Assembly: GCA_021809225.1 (NCBI GenBank)
Contig: JAKBAL010000039.1
Coordinates: 1-10,397 of the forward strand
Direction: 5' to 3'
Source: Pseudomonadota bacterium
GTDB lineage: Bacteria; Pseudomonadota; Alphaproteobacteria; UBA9655
DNA: 10,397 nt
Shown here: positions 8,601-10,397 of the stretch, one piece after another
Layout: each line of letters opens with the position of its first letter
Numbering within the stretch: the first letter of the stretch is position 1
The notes under the pieces: model-generated
Databases searched by the model: none
Told to the model about the DNA's origin: nothing
Seen by the model: only the letters and a program-made list of their open reading frames with translations
Made by a program: the position numbers and the translations under genes

Positions 8601-9024
8601 TGAAGAATTACTTGAAAAGAACCTTATAATCTGTGAAAATCATTATGGAAAAGATCATATTAAAGTGGGCGAAGTTTTGTGGGAGTTAGGTGAGGTCTAC
8701 CTTCTGCAAAATGACGTGGAAAAGAGCGAAAGATTTCTTCTCAAATCTTTAGAGATATTCCAAACAAACAACCACCCCGAATGTTATACCTCATTAGAAA
8801 GTTTAGGTGATTTATATACAAAAAAATTAATGAATATAAAAAACAAACAAGAGGCTGAACAATTTCAAGCCATTCAAGAACAAGCGACTCATTATTTAAA
8901 ACAAGCTCTCAAAATTGCAGAGCTTAATTTTCCGCAAAACTCCCCTCATATTCTTCGGCTTCGTTCAAAACTTATGAATTTTGAAGAAAAAACAGGGGGA
9001 AAAAAAGATGAAGATATTTTCTGA
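5677..9024 (+). CDS. LuxR-HTH / NB-ARC / TPR STAND-family protein with a predicted membrane helix
   Basis: 1,115 aa. Residues 21-81 are a LuxR-type helix-turn-helix (TPKEIDIMACILGGR, then SEKTVEAHIRNISQKLEC), which binds DNA in this family. Residues 95-255 alternate hydrophobic strands and helices (CFLISW, LKVIV, YIYVM, ILLLEN, YFECVFL). This looks like an alpha/beta domain, perhaps TIR-like, but that is inference. A hydrophobic helix at about 300-319 follows the basic RGRKK. The NB-ARC ATPase has a P-loop GVGGSGKTT at 376-384, Walker B LIYDN with D465, an IITTRDN sensor at 490-496, and a FPLD motif at 550-553 in place of the usual GLPL. From about 750 to 1095 run some eight 42-residue TPRs of the kinesin-light-chain type. 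STAND proteins are ATP-driven switches in which the repeats sense a ligand or partner and release the effector domain. Here the output would be DNA binding. The start has AGGGAG ten bases upstream. The gene is divergent from the giant GTPase gene. The ligand and regulon are unknown. Confidence 0.92.
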   Translation: MQKGEFSFFLESLKTINDIKFTPKEIDIMACILGGRGRKATGSLLTISEKTVEAHIRNISQKLECNSQETIREYLEKSNKFAVIRSRYLNLLANASFEKHLQKVHTLIKKSDLACFLISWQEMLSQKSFTNQLEKHLALSGLKVIVKENNKYNFTPFSHSQENNNKTYIYVMPHTLMASFPEKYNEVLEEINALTKKTSHPSILLLENNEKLLNFYKKSKYFECVFLNEEENYYFLFFNLLQKIVSPPLLNEIISSFKKQYTHIYATAEKHSSQSGEVSSSISNSYIGSLSSFFRGRKKWLPIMIAITWFGGLIIVSLPSFKVGVDHKTAATELARIQPDLWVAAERAYISRPKLLTQIDNALKENHSIQTVALMGVGGSGKTTLARQYAQQKNSSLIWEINAETTESLRESFENLSVALAKAKEDQKILQGLKEVKNAAEREEKLLQFVKKCLLSLPSWFLIYDNVEKIEEIKSYFPANPLTWGKGKVIITTRDNTMSNNPLVHQIILMPELTPEQKLTLFLKIMGKEEKSQDILFIKEKEFLQEIPSFPLDVSIAAYYLKTTNIPYEKYLSRLKQSNNDFYSIQKSILRDMGDYTGTRYGIIRLSLQDIIEAAKDFEGLLLLISLLDSQDIPRDLLDFYKDEMVVDNFIYHLKKHSFITNEGYSSSLGSIFSIHRSTQEISTSYLTKTLNLEKNQKFIQEVSNILENYITDVIKKEDTSRMKLLISHCERFLAFDNLLNESIKGTIESKLGGIYLYVGYYKQAQLLLEKSLLSFNNHDSKNYNKITWTLEHLGEVYNDIGNYEKAREVLEQSLLIYNKYFPDKYGEIAHAVERLGNVYNGMGNYEKARNLLEQSLSIYKKYFPGDHNGVARTLGRLGNVYRDLGEFEKAKDCDEQSLAIYKKYFPENQVRIARQLSGLGNIYKYLGNYQKAKEFLEESLIIYTKELPLNHIYTTWAFIFLGNVYKELGDYEKAEELLEKNLIICENHYGKDHIKVGEVLWELGEVYLLQNDVEKSERFLLKSLEIFQTNNHPECYTSLESLGDLYTKKLMNIKNKQEAEQFQAIQEQATHYLKQALKIAELNFPQNSPHILRLRSKLMNFEEKTGGKKDEDIF
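8044..8421 (+). repeat. 126-bp tandem repeats encoding near-identical TPRs
   Basis: Within the NB-ARC/TPR gene the element TGAACAAAG recurs at 8109, 8235 and 8361, exactly 126 bases apart, inside longer matching stretches (AATTTATAA then AGTATTT). Each unit encodes one 42-residue TPR with the shared pattern LG-VY--G-YEKA---LEQSL-IY-KYFP. The flanking repeats on both sides keep the protein pattern but have diverged more at DNA level. This suggests that the middle units arose by recent duplication or are being homogenised, which would let repeat number vary between strains. Confidence 0.8.
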
Positions 9025-9246
9025 AGATATGTCTTATACTCAATTAAAATGAAAACTGGGTATTAAGGCGGAGAGTGTTTTCTGAACTGGTGCGTCCAGT
9101 GAAGATACTGCGTTGGATGTCAAGGATGATATAACTCCTGCTATCCTTGAAATGCTACTTTTTTCTTTAGAACTCCAAAAATAATATGCAAGAGTTTATG
9201 CATCACTGCCACTACAATGACCATTCTGTGGGGGTTAGGGCTGCAA
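9025..9246 (+). other. Non-coding stretch after the NB-ARC/TPR gene
   Basis: No supported gene lies here. A small hairpin ACTGG-TGCGT-CCAGT is at 9086-9100 and a terminator-like hairpin follows (separate entry). The remainder, up to the structured segment starting near 9247, shows no recognisable motif. Confidence 0.5.
9120..9168 (+). terminator. Probable terminator of the NB-ARC/TPR gene
   Basis: TCAAGGAT (9120-9127) and ATCCTTGA (9143-9150) are perfect inverted repeats with a 15-base loop. They are followed eight bases later by a T-rich run (TTTTTTCTTT, 9159-9168). The hairpin lies about 95 bases after the stop codon. The gap between stem and T-run is longer than ideal, so termination may be weak. 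Confidence 0.4.
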
Positions 9247-9369
9247 GTGTGAGTCCTTTCTACCCGGAGGAGCTGGAAACGTGACTATGGAAGTCGGACT
9301 GAGGACCGTAATGAAAACTACGGAGAATACACCGAACCCTAAGGAAGGCGCGCCAGTTCTCGACCCTAC
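9247..9369 (+). ncRNA. Structured, more GC-rich segment; possible group II intron 5' remnant
   Basis: This segment is clearly richer in G and C than its surroundings and has no open frame of note. It begins GTGTG, like the GUGYG 5' end of group II introns. It contains complementary pieces: AGTCC near 9252 with GGACT near 9296, and a hairpin CCGTA-ATGAAAAC-TACGG at 9306-9323. Purine-rich tracts (GGAGGAGCTGGAAAC, CGGAGAATACACCGAA) resemble unpaired joins in folded RNA. Domain V, a reverse transcriptase and a clear 3' end are all absent, so it would be a dead fragment. It could equally be the non-coding end of another mobile element. The structure is seen; the family assignment is a guess. Confidence 0.25.
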
Positions 9370-9371
9370 TG

Positions 9372-10039
9372 TCAACGGTTAAACATTGACCCCAGTTGGA
9401 GCCTTCCTTCAAAATATATATCAAGCTGAGAAATAGTCAAAGCCCAATTTTGCAAAGGCGCTGTCCATTTCTCAGCAATTTTCTGAATCGCACAATAAAT
9501 GAACTTAAAAAGCGCAGATTCACTGGTAAAAGCACCCTTTGTTTTGGCATATTTTCTCACCTGGCGATGAAAGCCCTCAATGGCATTGGTCGTATAAATT
9601 AGCTTTCGAATCTCGCCAGAATATTGAAAATAATGGCTCAAATGCTCCCAATTTGATTGCCAAGATTTAATAACCATAGGATATTTTTCGCCCCATTTTT
9701 CTTCTAATCTTAAGAGGTTATACTCAGCAGTATCCTTATTAGGAGCTTGATAAACTTCCTTTAAATCTTTCATAAATTCCTTTTGATTTTTGCTGGCAAC
9801 ATATTTCAGGGAATTACGAATTTGATGAACAATACATAACTGGACTTCTGTTTTAGGGAAGACTCCTTTAATCGCTTCAGGAAAGCCGGTAAGTCCATCT
9901 GTCAATGGTCATTGAAATTTCCCCCCCTTTGGTCATTTAAAACACCCAACCAAAAATTGGCGCCTTCTGATTCAGCAACATAAAATCCAAGAATTTCCTT
10001 GTATCCATCCTGATTAACTCCCAGGATATTATAAACAAC
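9372..10039 (-). pseudogene. IS256-family (mutator type) transposase, truncated and frameshifted
   Basis: Read on the minus strand, 10039 to about 9932 gives VVYNILGVNQDGYKEILGFY and continues to FWLGVLND. After a GGGGGGG run (9921-9927) that frame hits TGA at 9902-9904. The protein resumes in another frame from about 9905 with DGLTGFPEAIKGVFP, VQLCIVHQIRNSLKYV, KSWQSNWEHLS, IYTTNAIEGFHRQ and finally YFEGRL, ending at TGA 9372-9374. These are hallmark IS256 motifs: the D of DGLTGF and the E of NAIEGFH are the second and third DDE catalytic residues. The first Asp and everything before it are missing. The link between the two frames is also shorter than usual for the family, as I recall it, so a deletion as well as a shift is likely. 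The copy cannot make an active transposase. The last nine residues (QLGSMFNR region) are atypical and may come from other DNA. Confidence 0.88.
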
Positions 10040-10078
10040 CTCCTAAATAACTTCTCAAAAAAGCCAATCTTTCCAAAG
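10040..10078. other. Junction between IS110 end and IS256 fragment
   Basis: These 39 bases lie between the stop of the IS110 transposase (10079-10081) and the point where IS256 homology begins (about 10039). On the minus strand an in-frame TAG stands right before the IS256 frame, at 10043-10045, so the two coding parts are not fused. The simplest reading is that this is the non-coding right end of an IS110 element lying against an IS256 copy that lost its 5' part. The exact breakpoint cannot be set from one sequence. Confidence 0.5.
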
Positions 10079-10397
10079 CTATAGTGCAAAAGGAGTTGGA
10101 ATGGTTGAATGAGGATCAACTTGAGAATCTAATTGTTGTTTTTGTACAGATGGGACGAGAGAAAGCCCTAATTTTTCTGCTTGTTTCTTCAGGTTTTTGA
10201 GAAGACGCTCTTGGTACTGTCGTTCATAGGCCATCAGCCCGGCTTCAATGTATTCAGTGCCATTTTTTAACATCGTATAAATAAGAACACCGAGTTTACG
10301 GGCTGTTGCTGTAATTGCGTGTAGTGAACCAAGGCGAGCCTTCATACGTCTCAAAAATGCTCCCAGCGCAGAGTCGTTTGGATAAAGCGTACTTGCT
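10079..10397 (-). CDS. IS110-family transposase, C-terminal part (5' end outside window)
   Basis: The frame is open from the right edge to TAG at 10079-10081, giving about 105 residues. The piece reads ASTLYPNDSALGAFLRRMKA, continues with RLGSLHAITATARKLGVLIY, then TMLKNGTEYIEAGLMAYERQ, and ends soon after KLGLSLVPS. This matches the end of the C-terminal catalytic half (Transposase_20) of IS110 transposases, in which ARLG-hAITATA-KL and Y--RYRER-LKNLK-A--LG are characteristic. The N-terminal DEDD RuvC-like half and the catalytic serine lie outside the window. IS110 elements usually lack terminal inverted repeats and transpose through a bridge RNA. Whether the rest of the gene is intact cannot be judged here. 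It stands on the same strand as the IS256 remnant, 39 bases upstream of it. Confidence 0.75.
   Translation of the reverse strand, partial: ASTLYPNDSALGAFLRRMKARLGSLHAITATARKLGVLIYTMLKNGTEYIEAGLMAYERQYQERLLKNLKKQAEKLGLSLVPSVQKQQLDSQVDPHSTIPTPFAL

Noticed and set aside
9170..9370. tRNA gene or tRNA-derived attachment site
   Set aside because: No cloverleaf, TTCGA-type T-loop or CCA end could be assembled on either strand.
9396..9602. 68-codon plus-strand open frame
   Set aside because: Antisense to the well-recognised C-terminal half of the IS256 transposase.
9937..10119. 60-codon minus-strand open frame across the IS110/IS256 junction
   Set aside because: It reads both elements in the wrong frame. 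The true IS256 frame (NILGVNQDGYKEILGFY) overlaps it, so it is an artefact.

Overview
The window is AT-rich, low-density DNA with two very large accessory genes pointing away from each other, followed on the right by a scrapyard of insertion-sequence remnants. The gene content suggests an intracellular or symbiotic bacterium, most likely an alphaproteobacterium of the Holosporales/Rickettsiales kind. The clues are a LuxR-HTH/NB-ARC/TPR protein, a giant GTPase with a signal peptide, and decayed IS256 and IS110 copies. This placement comes from family recollection and base composition, not from a marker gene.

Left half (1-5090, minus strand): one uninterrupted reading frame of at least 1,696 codons that runs off the left edge. 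It begins at a TTG with a good ribosome binding site. In order it encodes a signal peptide, an N-terminal region of unknown fold, a TRAFAC-type GTPase domain, a beta-rich segment, collagen-like glycine-rich blocks, and some 680 residues of coiled coil. The coiled coil is broken once by a hydrophobic, glycine-rich patch. This is the most novel object in the window and looks like an exported effector or toxin-like protein.

Centre (5091-5676): a possible 86-aa membrane protein on the minus strand (5205-5465), AT-rich palindromes before the giant gene, a strong nested hairpin/T-run terminator (5566-5614), and an extended -10 promoter directly ahead of the next gene.

Right-centre (5677-9024, plus strand): a 1,115-aa STAND protein with a LuxR-type DNA-binding domain, a possible TIR-like alpha/beta domain, one predicted membrane helix, an NB-ARC ATPase and about eight kinesin-light-chain-type TPRs. 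It could be a transmembrane or membrane-tethered regulator, or an NLR-like sensor. It may control the divergent minus-strand genes, but only the arrangement supports that.

Right end (9025-10397): a possible terminator, a non-coding structured stretch that may be a degraded group II intron end, a frameshifted and 5'-truncated IS256 transposase, and the C-terminus of an IS110 transposase that enters from the right edge and abuts the IS256 fragment. No tRNA, rRNA or CRISPR array was seen.
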